64,000 bases of DNA from Cyclospora cayetanensis (taxonomy: Eukaryota > Apicomplexa > Conoidasida > Eucoccidiorida > Eimeriidae), in assembly GCF_002999335.1 (NCBI RefSeq), contig NW_020312181.1, positions 1-64,000 of the forward strand, read 5' to 3'. The notes below the pieces were generated by a model. It made no database searches and was not told where the DNA came from. It saw only the letters and a list, made by a program, of their open reading frames with translations. Both the position numbers and the translations under genes were made by a program. Each line of letters begins with the position of its first letter. The stretch's first letter is position 1. Positions 35,044 through 46,638 of this stretch are shown one piece after another.

Positions 35044-38000
35044 ATGGATCTCGGTGGCTTAAAGGTCAAGGTGAGCGACAGACTACTGAATGTCCCCTTG
35101 TAGCCTGGGGCCAGGAACACCATTGCTGCACGCGGCAATTGATTTTCTTGTTGATGGCAATAAGGCTTACTCTCTTTTTATGGGTCTGGAATACGATAAA
35201 GTAGGGCATCCCACAGCGTCAACGACGTTGTGGGGAACCAATACCATGTGACTCTTTCCTCCCAGCGCCATGCGTATGTAAGTTTGTGAGGTAACGCCTG
35301 GCTTCTATTGAGCAAGAGAACGTTAGATGGCATAGTATCCAGCACATGATGTGTCGAGAGTTCAATAATGCGCTTTATTTCTCTCATGTTTCAGGATCTG
35401 CCGCCCGTGCTAACGGCGGCATCCCTCATAGATGTTTGCCTTTCTAAGACACAGAGGAAGACTCCAACAGAAATACATAAGCGGAGCAACATCAATGTCA
35501 TTAAGAAATTCTACATCCGGAAGATCAAGACATGCGCCCAATTCTTCATCGAGAAGCTTAAAGCCATCATCGTTTTGTTCCCCAAACTCGATGTAAGGCC
35601 CCGGACACCTCACCGCATCAGCAAGCGCTACTTTTTTGATCAGTGTGACCAGACTGTATTTATTACTTCGTTAGATTCTTTCTTCCTTGAAAAATTCAGT
35701 AGTTTACGCCCCTACTGGCGTTTGAAGGCTATCGTTATTCATACTTGCCTCCGGCTTTCATGGGAGGCTTTTAAGAGTGCCTTCAGTCGAGTTTTGGTAG
35801 TTTTTTACTCCAGGGGCAGGTCTTACTCAGTGAGATCATCTACTTAGGTGTATACAAATTTGTAACTTTGCGACTCGACTGTGCCCCCCACGATTTGTTC
35901 CGCCTGATCAGAGCGTGCACCCTTTTTATGGGGATCTACTGAACATTCTCTACGACCGAGATCACTACAAGTTGGCCCTCGGGCAGGTGGCAGCTTGCAT
36001 CAACAGAATAGAGCGAATTAGCAAGGAATATATCACCCTGTCCAAGTACTCAGATTCCCTTTACAAATCGAAGAGCTTGAAGACTGCCGCCTTCGGGAGA
36101 TATTGCACGGGTATGTGGTCTTTGTTTTTCTAAGCACTCGTGGCAAATGCTGCACTGAAAGCATGCATTCATAACGTGTACTGCCAGGATTGACTGAGAA
36201 GACAGGAAAGCTGGATGCGGCATCCAGAATATACGAATGAGGATCATGCGAGGCGATGGATAAACAGCACTTGTAGTGTGGGAAACTCAGTAGCAGTTCT
36301 CTATTTGCGTATTTCACACACGCTAGGTTGATCACTAAGCATATGAGGAAGGACATTTCTTCGTTCTTATTACTATATGTTTATACTACGTATTTTCGCC
36401 TGCATTTTCGCGTTTTCCTGCGCTTTCTTGTGCTGCTGTGTTACAGTTGTGAAGAAACTGTCTAAAGTATTTGAGTATTTGGAAGAAGTGCGCATGCATC
36501 TGCAGCGGCTGCCGGTTATACAAACTTCAGCCCGTACATTACTGCTTGCTGGCTTCCCGAATGTGGGGAAAAGCTCTTTTGTCAATCGCCTGAGTAACGC
36601 AAATGTGGAGGTGCAACCCTTTGCGTTCACCACGAAAAGTCTGTTTGTCGGGCACTTTGATCATCTCTACACACGATGGCAGGTACAGCATGTTGGAGTT
36701 TGCACTAAGCTTTATGATCCGCTGGGTGACAGGCACAAATTCCGTAGTCCCTGCTCCTAGTAATGTGTTCTTCGGTGGTTGAGATGGGTATGTGATTGTT
36801 CACCCCTAGATGTTGTTTTTCATGTTGCTCTATCCCTGTGTTTTGCCATTCTTATATGTTTCATCTTGTGTTGACCATGGTGTGGTGGGCCGTTGTTTAG
36901 TCCGCGGGGTGCCTAGAACCGCAGTGTAGCTGTAATAGTCTCTTGGTTGCTGTCTCCTTCCATGAATTTTCTGCCTCTTCGGTTACCTGAGGGGATTGGG
37001 TAATGCGCGAGTTTCTTCACATGCTTCCTGTGTTCGGTGGGTGCCTTTGTGGTGTACACGGTGAAGCGGGGGAAGGGCGTGAGGGTGATGATCGTAGCTG
37101 TTAAGTGTATTTACCGTTCCATGCGTCTCTGTTTGTGGTTTCTGCAGATAATAGACACTCCAGGGATTTTAGATCATCCTCTGGAGGAGAGAAATTTGAT
37201 CGAGATGCTCGCAATTGCAGCCCTCACCCACCTTCACGTAAGTTCATCTGCCTTCTGGCTGAACCCATATTAGGGGAACGCAGCGCTAAACCTCTCTTTC
37301 TCCTCTAGTTCATGCCTGGTTTTGCACAAGGGCCTAATGGTATATATTCCTGGAATGGGCATTCGTTTGTGGAGGGCCACAACCCCCCGTGCACAGGCTG
37401 CAGCAATTGCGGATATTCTGGGTATTTTCTTTTACTGATGCATGAAGCCGTAATGAGCCAGCGGAATCTCTTCTCATTATTGCGTCTCTCTGGAATACAT
37501 GTCTTGCCTGTTTTGTAAATATTGTCTGTTTTCTGCATTTTTCTGTTTCTGCAGTGCGTAGTGTTATTTGTGATTGACGTGAGTGAAGAATGCGGCTATT
37601 CGGTGGCCCAGCAAGTGGCGCTCTTCAAAAGCATTCACGTACTATTCAAGAACAAGCCAAAAGTTGTTATCCTCAACAAGACTGACAAAGTGAAACCTGA
37701 AGACCTTGAGCTCGATGCAAAACAGCTCCTCAAGCAGCTTGAGACTGGTGCGGAATCGCACATTTATAGACTCTGGACTACAGCCTGTAGGCCTTAGGCC
37801 GGTATCATTCGCCTTTTCTTTCCGTTCTAGGCAGGCGGAAGTGTGTTGACGGGTTGGATTGTGTTTGTGTCTTTCTGCTGCTGCAGAAGCAGACGTGTCG
37901 CTTTCGGCTACGTCGACCCTAACTGGTGACGGCCTGGACGAGGCTAAGAATCTGGCCTGCGAGCTGCTGCTGCAGCAAAGGATGATGCGGAAAGCAGCCG

Positions 38001-39843
38001 CTGTGGCTTCAGCAGATCCCGCAGCAGCAGCTGTAGCAGCAGCCACAGGAAGTACTCCCTTGGCGTCTGCTGCTGCTACTGCTGCTCTTGGAGTCAAGGG
38101 GCCTGCAGCAGCAATGCTTCATGTTTCCAGTGTGCAGCAGCCACGGCAACCACATATCCCGGAGAGCGTCTTGCGGGAACTGGAGCTAAAGAAGGCAAGC
38201 AATGGGCCCGTAGCGGGCCGCCTGTGGGCATGATTATCGCAATAAATTGAGGCCAGCACACGGTGCTGAGGAGATGGTTGTCGCTGCCGCCTCCTTGAGG
38301 GCTTCCGAGAGGATTATATAAAGGGATTGTTTCCATTGTGTCATATGTGAGTTGCCACAGCAAGGACTTCTGCCGCCGAAGCAGCGGCTAGAGAGGGACA
38401 TTGAGGAGGAGGAAGGAGGCCCTGGGGTGTATAGCTACGACTTGCGTAGTAAGTATCCCAGGCAACAGCTGTGCATCATGTCTCCCGATGCATCTATCTG
38501 CCACACTCGCTATTTCCCCTTTTCGCTGCGAAACGACTGCACCCCCACGTAGAATCTCTTCTGCCCGTTCCCCGTATGGAGTTCGTTTTGCTTGTGGGTG
38601 GCTTTAAATGGATTTTCAGAAAAGCATATCCTTGCGAACGAGGACTGGCGGTACGATGTTGTCCCTGAGATTTTTGATGGCAAGAACGTCATGGATTTCG
38701 TTGACCCGGAGATCGAACAAAAATTGCAAGCCCTTGAAAGGGAGGAAGAGGAGCTCTTGCAGAAGGAACTCGAGCAGCAGGATGAAATCCAAGTGGGTTT
38801 TTCTGAAAGGCTATTTCCATCTACGTGTCTACCCTTCATAATGTGCTCAAAAACGTGCTTTTTTATTTAAAGCCATATGCTTCCCGCAGTGTCGTGTTTT
38901 TTATGCAGGATCAGCTGACGAGGCTGCAATCGGTGCGAGCCAAGCTGAGCCGCCTGCACCGCGGCATTAGCCACAAGCGGATGGAGGCGAAGCTAAGGAA
39001 GAAGAAGAACGGACCACGCCTCCTCAAAAAGACGGTGAGGGATATAAATGGAGGGTTTTTGGAGCTGTGGTATGATTTGTCTGCCGCTTTTCCTAAAAGG
39101 CCCCTACTGTTAACATCGAAGCAAATAATTTTATGGTTGTCCGCATCGGTCTGTTTTCCTTTAGAAACGGCAACTGGAGGAGGCGCGGCGGGCTCTTCAG
39201 GAAGAGTCGATCAATCCGACAGCAGAGAGCAACAGGAAGAGGGGCAGGGACATGGACAGAGGTAACGCAGGGCAGTGAAGGGAAGGAAGAGATGGGAACA
39301 TGGAGGGGGCTAGGCAGGTAGTGGGAAAGCATTAAAATTGTCATGTGCGCACGGTAGGTACTAGCTTGTGTGTTAACGATCCCTGGGTAGACGGATGATG
39401 GAGTGCTGCAATTGCGTTTCGCCTCATTTGTCATCATTGTGCCCTCAGAACCACGCCGTGGTCATACGGGTGAGGCAGAGCCGTTGGAAGAGGATGCAGA
39501 GCAGCGTCAGCGCCTCCGCACAAAGATACGCCGTCTCACCCGCTCGCGTTCAGTTGCAGATTCAGCAAGGAAGCGCGAAGCCACCACCCACAACGACGGG
39601 ACTCTTGGGGGAGTTCCTAGTGGCGGAGAAGAAGAAGAAGACGCCCGGCTTACGTCTGCTGTGGTTCTGGGCCAGAAGAAACGACTAGGTGGCCTTTCTA
39701 AAGAGAAGGCGATGCAGCTCAAACGAAGCGTTGATAGAAAGCTCCGAGGAACTGCAGGAGAAAGTGACAGGTTTATTCAGGTTAAGAAGGTCAAATGGAT
39801 GATGTCCGGGAAGAGGGGTATTGGCAAGACACACAGCAGATAA
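35044..39843 (+). CDS. NOG1: Nucleolar GTP-binding protein NOG1 (60S ribosome assembly GTPase)
   Basis: NOG1 binds pre-60S particles in the nucleolus and is needed for large-subunit maturation. Twelve exons keep one frame (714 residues; human 634): 35044-35070, 35395-35592, 35912-36110, 36447-36682, 37148-37237, 37555-37747, 37887-38209, 38361-38448, 38620-38792, 38909-39034, 39165-39261, 39449-39843. The N-terminal NOGN region carries [30 protein letters not shown] and LGQ. The GTPase domain has G1 GFPNVGKSS (about residue 177), the [10 protein letters not shown] switch segment, G3 [14 protein letters not shown] and G4 NKTD. The C-terminus keeps IPESV, the ...[11 protein letters not shown] segment, and the basic tail ending [18 protein letters not shown] parasite-specific Ala-rich insert lies at about 37980-38110. 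The donor at 37748 (GTGCGG) and that at 38210 (GTAGCG) are weak but keep frame. The first exon is only 27 bases. Confidence 0.95.
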
Positions 39844-41570
39844 GGTGCCAGTGGTATGCAAACCGGGGCAATAGGCTTCATGCTGAGCTACAAGCGGGCT
39901 TACAATGGTCGACAAAGAAAGACCCCTTGGACCTCAATCCGTAATGATGATTTGTGTTTTCGTTGGGATGCGTACGCGCGGAGAGGTGTCTCAGTGGCCC
40001 GAAATTCAAAGTTCAAAGGGCTGCCTTTCTCCAGTGCATGAGGAAGGCGCATGAGGAAGGGAACGGGGATATCTCTGTCACCTGGGCTTACAGTATTTCA
40101 CAGTCTATTAGGATTATTTGGCTTCTCTAGCTGGCACCCCGCTTCACTTCCTCGCCCTTGTAGTTTGTCTGTTCCTCATGCTTCCTCTTTTGGCTGGGGC
40201 CCACTTTGCGTAGCAGCTTTTCTCGAGTGGCACTTATGCTGATCTGGAAATATGCAGCATGTTATTCAATAAGATTTCAGTGTAAACTTTTGGGATAAAA
40301 AACTGCTTCAATGCTGAAGAGTATGTTTCCTAGCCACAAGACTTGGGACGTCTCGCAAAGCGGGAGGCCCTATAGATACACCCAGAAAATGAATCTGCAC
40401 GAGCGTGTATTAAATATTGGATCTATGTGTTAATGCCTCTTGCTTTCCGTATCGCCATCGCTTATTGCTCATTGAGTCTACTTCTCTCTCTCCTTTCTGT
40501 CCTCGTCATGTGGTTCTGCCTCCCATGCTGTCAGCGTTGATTCATGTGCGTATATACAACCAGAGAGAGCACCCCCGCTAGATGTGCGTCTCTTCTAAAG
40601 TCCACACGCACTTTTTGATGGCAAAATGAGTCTATCGCTTCCTCTAGTGTGCAACAGCAGGTGGGAGCCAAAACAATGATGCTCAGGGGCTCTGAAACAA
40701 TTAATGCCGCGAAGCAACTCAAGCAGAATGCAAGATGCAGGCACAAGATCAAAATCAGGGACTTGCTGTTATGATTTGTGTGCTCCAGAATTGAGTTGTT
40801 GCGGCTTAGGGAATCATAGCTATACGATTGACCCACGGTTCAAAGGGGCACACGACATAATGGGATGACGTGACTCTAACCTAGAGCTTATTGCTTGCGG
40901 CCTAGGGATCACGCAGTAGGTGAACTATCTTGTATTTCACTGGCAGCAGGAATTAAAAGGAAGAAAAGCCCCCACTCTCCACGTCTTCGTATCTCGCCAG
41001 CAAGGCCGGGTGCACGTAGCCTGCTGCAGCAGATGCAACAGCAGTCAACTCGAGGGCATCGTAAAAGGCTCCCCTAAGGAAAAAAAGGGAAGAGATAAGA
41101 GTAAGGGGTCCCTTTATAAAGACGAAAGACGCTCATGGATCTTTAGTTGGATTAGTGGGCTAGCCTGCTGTTAGGCTAGCCGTCTAGTTAGGCTGCACAG
41201 GGCATCTGATGACCACTGGCCAACTGGTTAGTTCCCCAATGGTTCTATGACTTTGCCTACAATGCCTATCCTCGGGGCTTCGGCTAAAGCCTAGAAAGCC
41301 ATAAGGCCTTCTTTGGTTACACTATGTATAACTACTTCAATGCGAAAAGACTGGGGGAACAAGCTGTAGGTGAAGATGCTGAGTAATAAACGGAAATCGG
41401 CATGAAATAAAGTGTCCCGCATATGACGAACAAAGCTTGCATATATGCATACTGCTTGGTACGCGCTAGTGATTGCAAAAGCGGCACCAGGAGCAGCAAG
41501 GAGAGTAACAGATACGCTAGCCTTGTTGGCCGAAGCTGCGGATTCACATCACAGCTAGCAACTGTGCACC
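39844..41570. other. Intergenic region between the convergent NOG1 and apyrase genes
   Basis: The two neighbours converge, so this stretch holds both 3' ends. Frames at 40895-41174 (+) and 40531-40836 (-) are short and motif-free. A short direct repeat (GGCTAGCC-type, about 41158-41184) is present. No gene is supported. Confidence 0.5.
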
Positions 41571-44500
41571 TCAAAGCTCGTCATGAGAGGCGGCAAGCCC
41601 ATTTTCGTTTAAAAGCTCCCTATCTAAGATATCTGGTAGAAGCACAAACAAAATGCCTGTGGTCCAAGAGACCTCATTGCCCTCCACCTGAGAAATCGAC
41701 AACAGAGGAGAGGGGTACAGACACTAAACGAGATCCTGCTTCCGTTGTGCTTTACGTTCTGCTTATTGATCATCCCCTCTGTCCCTTCGCACGCCTGCCC
41801 TCCCGCTCCATTCCAATGCTCCTCTCCTTACTTCGTTCACTGCGAGCAACTCTCTCTCTGCCTCTAGTCGGAGAATGTCTTCTAAGAACTGTGCCATCAG
41901 CACCAGCCTGGAACGAAGATAAAAACGAGCACGATGTTGGTCCATGAACTTTGCATTTTCACTCTAAATATATCGGACTCTGCAGGGGGGAAGAAATGCA
42001 GCCATACCCTTCCTCAGAGGGCAAAAACAAAGCAGCTACTTTTTGTGTTAAAAGGAATAAAATAGACATTCTTTGCGGTGCTAGAGCGGGATGCTCCACA
42101 AACCACCAACCGAACACCAAAACATAGCGGTAGTAGCAACAGGGAAAGAATGGGAATTGAATGGTGGCCAACCCGAAACAACCGGTTTGTGCTTTTTCGG
42201 TTGCTGCTGAGGGGTGAATCCTTTTCAGCACATCCTTGACGTTCTTTAAGGCACACAAAGAGGCGGCGCTGCGACGGAAGGATGCGATGGAGAAGGAAGG
42301 CCGTGACGGCGATTGGATGACGTACTGAGCAGAGGAACAGTGAGTGCCGGATAAAAGGTGAAGACAGGGGTAAGGGCGAAATTAAAACAAAGGCAGCGGA
42401 GAAGTTCAAAGAAAAAATAATCAACAAACGGGAGGGAAGAGGATACGCCAGGAGTGAAGTGTATAAATATGTATCTTGTTTCTTTTGATCTCACTTCGTT
42501 AAAGTGGAAAAAATTTTCGGTTCCGTACAGTTGCATATCTGGAGGCAGCTCAAACGGAAGCGCTTCATGATCTTCCCAGGACGAAGATACATCCTGCAGC
42601 GCAGGAGAGGCAGAAGCAACAAGGTTGAGGTAACGTACAGGGGTCCATGCTGTCGAGACACATAGCGGCGCTCAGCAATCGCATACGCCAATCTGGATAA
42701 CGAACAGAAGAAAATAGTTCGCAAACACGACAAAATGCATCCGGAGGTGAGGGGAATTGATGGCAAAACATTGAGGCAAAGGGGGTAAGCTTAGGGGACA
42801 GCGAGACATTGCCGAACGCCCTCTGAATTGGCCGTAGGAGACACCAGTTCTCCCGTACGACGATATTCAAAACGCAACAATTAGGCTGAGGGAATGTAAA
42901 TCGATGCCGTGCTCTACAAATGTACAGTCGTACGAACACTTCGGTACGTTGCGCAAAAGACTTCATCCTTCTACCTTGCGGCATCCTTCAAAATCTGCTA
43001 TCCCTCTGGCCCTTGTAATCCTTTTCCGCCTAATTCTCTCTGCTTCATCCAAGGATTCCGCCTTTATCGCCTCCACATCTGAGCTGGCCATAACTTTCTC
43101 CCAGGTAGCTGCATGAGGAGGGTTTATATGAGCCAGTGGAGTCGGCGAGGCAGCTGAAGGAGTAGCCTCACCTCCATCTGCATCTGTTGTTCGTATGACG
43201 CAAGCTCTCCTTTTGTCCACCCTACCAGAGGCTGCGCCCTGTCCACACACAGAAGACTCCTTTCCTCCGGATAGGGACCTATCGTTGGACCCCTGCTCCT
43301 GCTCCGCGTCTGTTGTATCTGCATCGTGGTGTAGAAATTCATCGAATACGAAGTGACTGCTATTGAGGTCAATAGATAGCCTGACATCTGCTGGAAAACA
43401 AGGAAGAGGCGCCTCGTACTGAGGGGCAGACGGAAGCAGCGGCGCACCGGAGAGGCCCTCCGTAGTCCAGGCCGCAGCTTCCTCCTTCAGTAGCGGAGAA
43501 GAGGGGAAGGGATACAAACGGTGATGCTTGTGCAAATGCGATATGTGCTGCTCATAATGCAGGCGAAGACTGCGCACTGTAACCCGCACAAGTGCCAGCT
43601 GCCGACCTGAAAGTACGCAGAGAGAAAATCCAGCACACTAGATGCTGTGTCCTCTCTCTTACTCACTGCAGTGTAGCCAGACGCAGGGCCTTATCTATTA
43701 CCTCTGCGCCTGTCTTCCTCTATCTGAGCAGAGTGTGAATAGCCATAGTTTTCAGCTTACCGAGCCCCAAGTAGCTTCTGGTGAAGAGCAGAATAGTCTG
43801 CCCACGGAGCTTCAGTACCTTAATGTCCTCATGGCCCTCTAACGGATACAGAAAAGAACTTCGCGTTCCTGCATTAGGCGTGTGGGCATTGGATACTCCG
43901 GCTGTAGCTAATGCCGTTGCAGCCGCCGCTGCTGCAACTAGATCCTCGTCTTTTAGCGCAGACTGTGGCAGCTCGAATACCACCTGCGCCGACGCCCCCC
44001 CCATTTCAATCATAGCAGCAGTCTCTGCATTCTGGACCGCTGGTTTGACGTCTTTTTCCAGAGGACTCTTCTGGAGACTCCCTTTGCTTACAAGCCGCAC
44101 CATAGCGAGGTCCCCCTGCATGCGGCCTAGCAGCTGATTGAGTGCAAGCCAGCCCAGGACCCCCTCTTCATGTCCTGAAAGAACTCCACACGAAGTACCT
44201 TTTATGTACCAAAGCCCCCAATGCTCGAGGGTATGGCAGATATCCTGCATCAGAGCCTCTTTCTTATCTTCGGGAAGGGCCCTCACGCCTGCGGTGCCCC
44301 GGAAGAGAATAAGGGATCGGCTTCTGTCCGACCAAGTAGGTAGGGCCTCAAGGGCCGCCCGCTTCAGCCTGTGCATATATCCTTGAAATGTTTTACACGG
44401 TGTTAAATCGCTGTGAAACTGCTCCCCACTAAGCGCACTGTCCAGCGGAGGCAACGACGCCCCTTCCTTCTCTTCTTCAAATGTCTCTTCCCCCGTCGCA

Positions 44501-44889
44501 CCCCGTACGCCTCCCAAGAGCGCCTCATCCGCAAACGCTGCTATCCCTGGGCTCATCCTCTTAGTCGCAAGCGCAGGCACATCTACCTGCAAACGACGAG
44601 GAGCCCTGTCCTCAGGGGAACCATACGAATACGTGTATACATACAGCCGGGTGCCTGTACTGCCAGCATCTATCACCACTGTCGTGCCCTTGGTATTTAT
44701 GGCGGCCACATTTTGAAACACGGTGCCGGCAACAACTGAGAAAAATAGGAGAGAGAAAAGAATAAGGGAGCTACAAGGACGATGCACATACTGCTGGCGC
44801 AAATGCTGCATATATTGCCCTGCCCCCCAAAAGCTCAAGGGTCTGCACGATGCAATAAGAACGCCCACAGATACTGGGTATGTCCTCAT
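41571..44889 (-). CDS. Apyrase / nucleoside triphosphate diphosphohydrolase, GDA1/CD39 family
   Basis: Splits nucleoside tri- and/or diphosphates to monophosphates in the secretory pathway or outside the cell. The first exon (44889-43761) encodes an N-terminal membrane or signal-anchor segment (about residues 40-58, SLILFSLLFFSVVAG) and four apyrase conserved regions: ACR1 VVIDAGSTGTRLYVYTY (71-87), ACR2 LFRGTAGVRAL (about 195-205), ACR3 GHEEGVLGWLALN (239-251) and ACR4 IEMGGASAQVVFE (294-306). Further exons, all frame-consistent: 43606-42975, about 42885-42859 (27 bases, tentative), 42593-42495 (LPPDMQLYGTENFFHFNE), 42243-42173, 41907-41832 and 41687-41571 (VEGNEVSWTTGILFVLLPDI, the family's last conserved strand). 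The predicted length is about 716 residues. The second exon has a long acidic, low-complexity insert before a Cys. No second membrane segment was seen, so it may be a Golgi/ER type II or a secreted enzyme. It is not the two-copy Toxoplasma dense-granule NTPase by any feature I can see. Confidence 0.9.
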
Positions 44890-46638
44890 AGTGGTGCTTC
44901 TCTTCTATGAGGAGAAGGGGAGGAATCGGAATAACAGCACACGGCATGCATAGGAAAAGCCTTCGGCTGCTTTGGCGAGTGGGGAACCAGCCAATACAGT
45001 TTCAGATAGGATAAAGAGTCATGCTCGTTTGTTCTTTCCTCAAGAGGGAGAAGAGGAAAGAGAACAGGGCGATACAAGCAGACATGAGAGCAATGGTAGG
45101 AGTCGGCCCAGGTCAGATTGTGCAAGGCACAAGAGAGAAACAACAATGATTAATTATTAGGCCTCCACAGGACAAAAAGAGGAGTCATAAGGTACAGGAG
45201 GTTTGTTATTATCAGAAATTGAAATGGGTTCCCAGGACAGCAGTGCATTATTAGCGTCCATGGAGCGCATCACTACCTGGTAGGCACTACAGTCGCATTA
45301 AGAGGGCTGCGGCTGAATTTTCCGCAAAATAGCATCCAGCTTTCTCCACAATGGATTTTGCTTGCTATTCATCCAATTTTGTTATGCCCCTTACTACTTC
45401 TTCCTTTCTTTCCTTTGGGGGGGATCGGGTATCTCAACTCCTTGTCGCATCAATTTAAGAAGAACGGCCAGCGCAGCCCGCTTTTGTCCTAAATAATAAT
45501 CTCCAAGCGCTGCTAATGAATTTCATGGGGGCACTACTAACGAGTAAAATGTGCATATTGAACCTTTCTTCATTTGTCTGACGAAACTTACTACTTGAGA
45601 ACTAGACATTGGTCCAGTGTCCGGAACGTTAAATGTCCGAGCCAAGCACTAGAAAGTGAGGATGCACTGTCATGCGTCTTCTTCACTATATATGTTAATC
45701 GGGAGAAATTTAGCTAAAAATGCGCGTCGTTTTTCTTTTATTCATTATAGATCTTGACTCAGGGACTGAGTCCACTGTCTCCAGCCTGTTGTGGTTGCTG
45801 TTCAGGAATAAACTATAACTCCATCTGTGTCCCTCGTTGCAACTTGCATAGAAAATATGCTTAACTTGAGCGAACTATAGACTGTATGAGGGTCTGGATG
45901 TTCCCTAGCGATAGCATCGAACAAATAATTGCAGGGATATCGAATCCTAAGTAGCTTTACTTTATTGCCTAAGAACGTTCTACTCACCTGCAACCGCTGC
46001 ACAGATAGTAGCAGCTGCAACATTCATACTTGATGCGACTTCTCTCTTTCTTGCGATATTGCATGCTCCAATGCAATTTTGCGGGGCACCAGAGCTGGAG
46101 GGCTGGATGGAGGTGCAAGTGGTATTGCATTTTAAGTATATGTATTAAACTACAATTAAGCCTTTGAACTTCGCAGAAAACCCCTATTTGCCAATAGGTA
46201 GACATGAACATCCACCTTCCCCTTCATGAATGCTGAAGCTGCATGTAACCACAGTAATGTTTGTGATGTAAACGTCCAGTAACCATTCGTTTGCTCCCCT
46301 GTCTAGATTCTCCCGTATCATTTCATGTTAAAGGGGGTAACTGGGTGCAGTGCTAAGCACACAAAGGTAGGAAAGGCGCTCAGGGAAACAAGTATTCGCC
46401 CTATCTCCATCCCATAGCCATCTTCCGCTTATTGTCAAACGGTCTTGAGCTCTAAAGAAAGAAATCCATTATACGGAGTTTCGCACCATTTTCAGGGATT
46501 TATATACATTCACTGGTTTATAAAAAGAGACAATAGATACATGGTAGCAAACAAGGCAAATCAGCATGAGTGCAGACACCACGCACGAAGCATGCCTCTC
46601 TCTGTACCCAAAATTGGGAGACATAGTGCCATAGATGT
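44890..46638. other. Intergenic region between two minus-strand genes
   Basis: No supported gene. The right end is the 3' flank of the disordered-protein gene, and the left end is the upstream region of the apyrase. Short frames (for example 45802-46023 on -) have no motifs. No promoter element can be assigned with confidence. Confidence 0.5.

Noticed and set aside
41423..41947. 174-codon plus-strand frame
   Set aside because: Overlaps the last exons of the apyrase, which carry its conserved C-terminal segment on the other strand.
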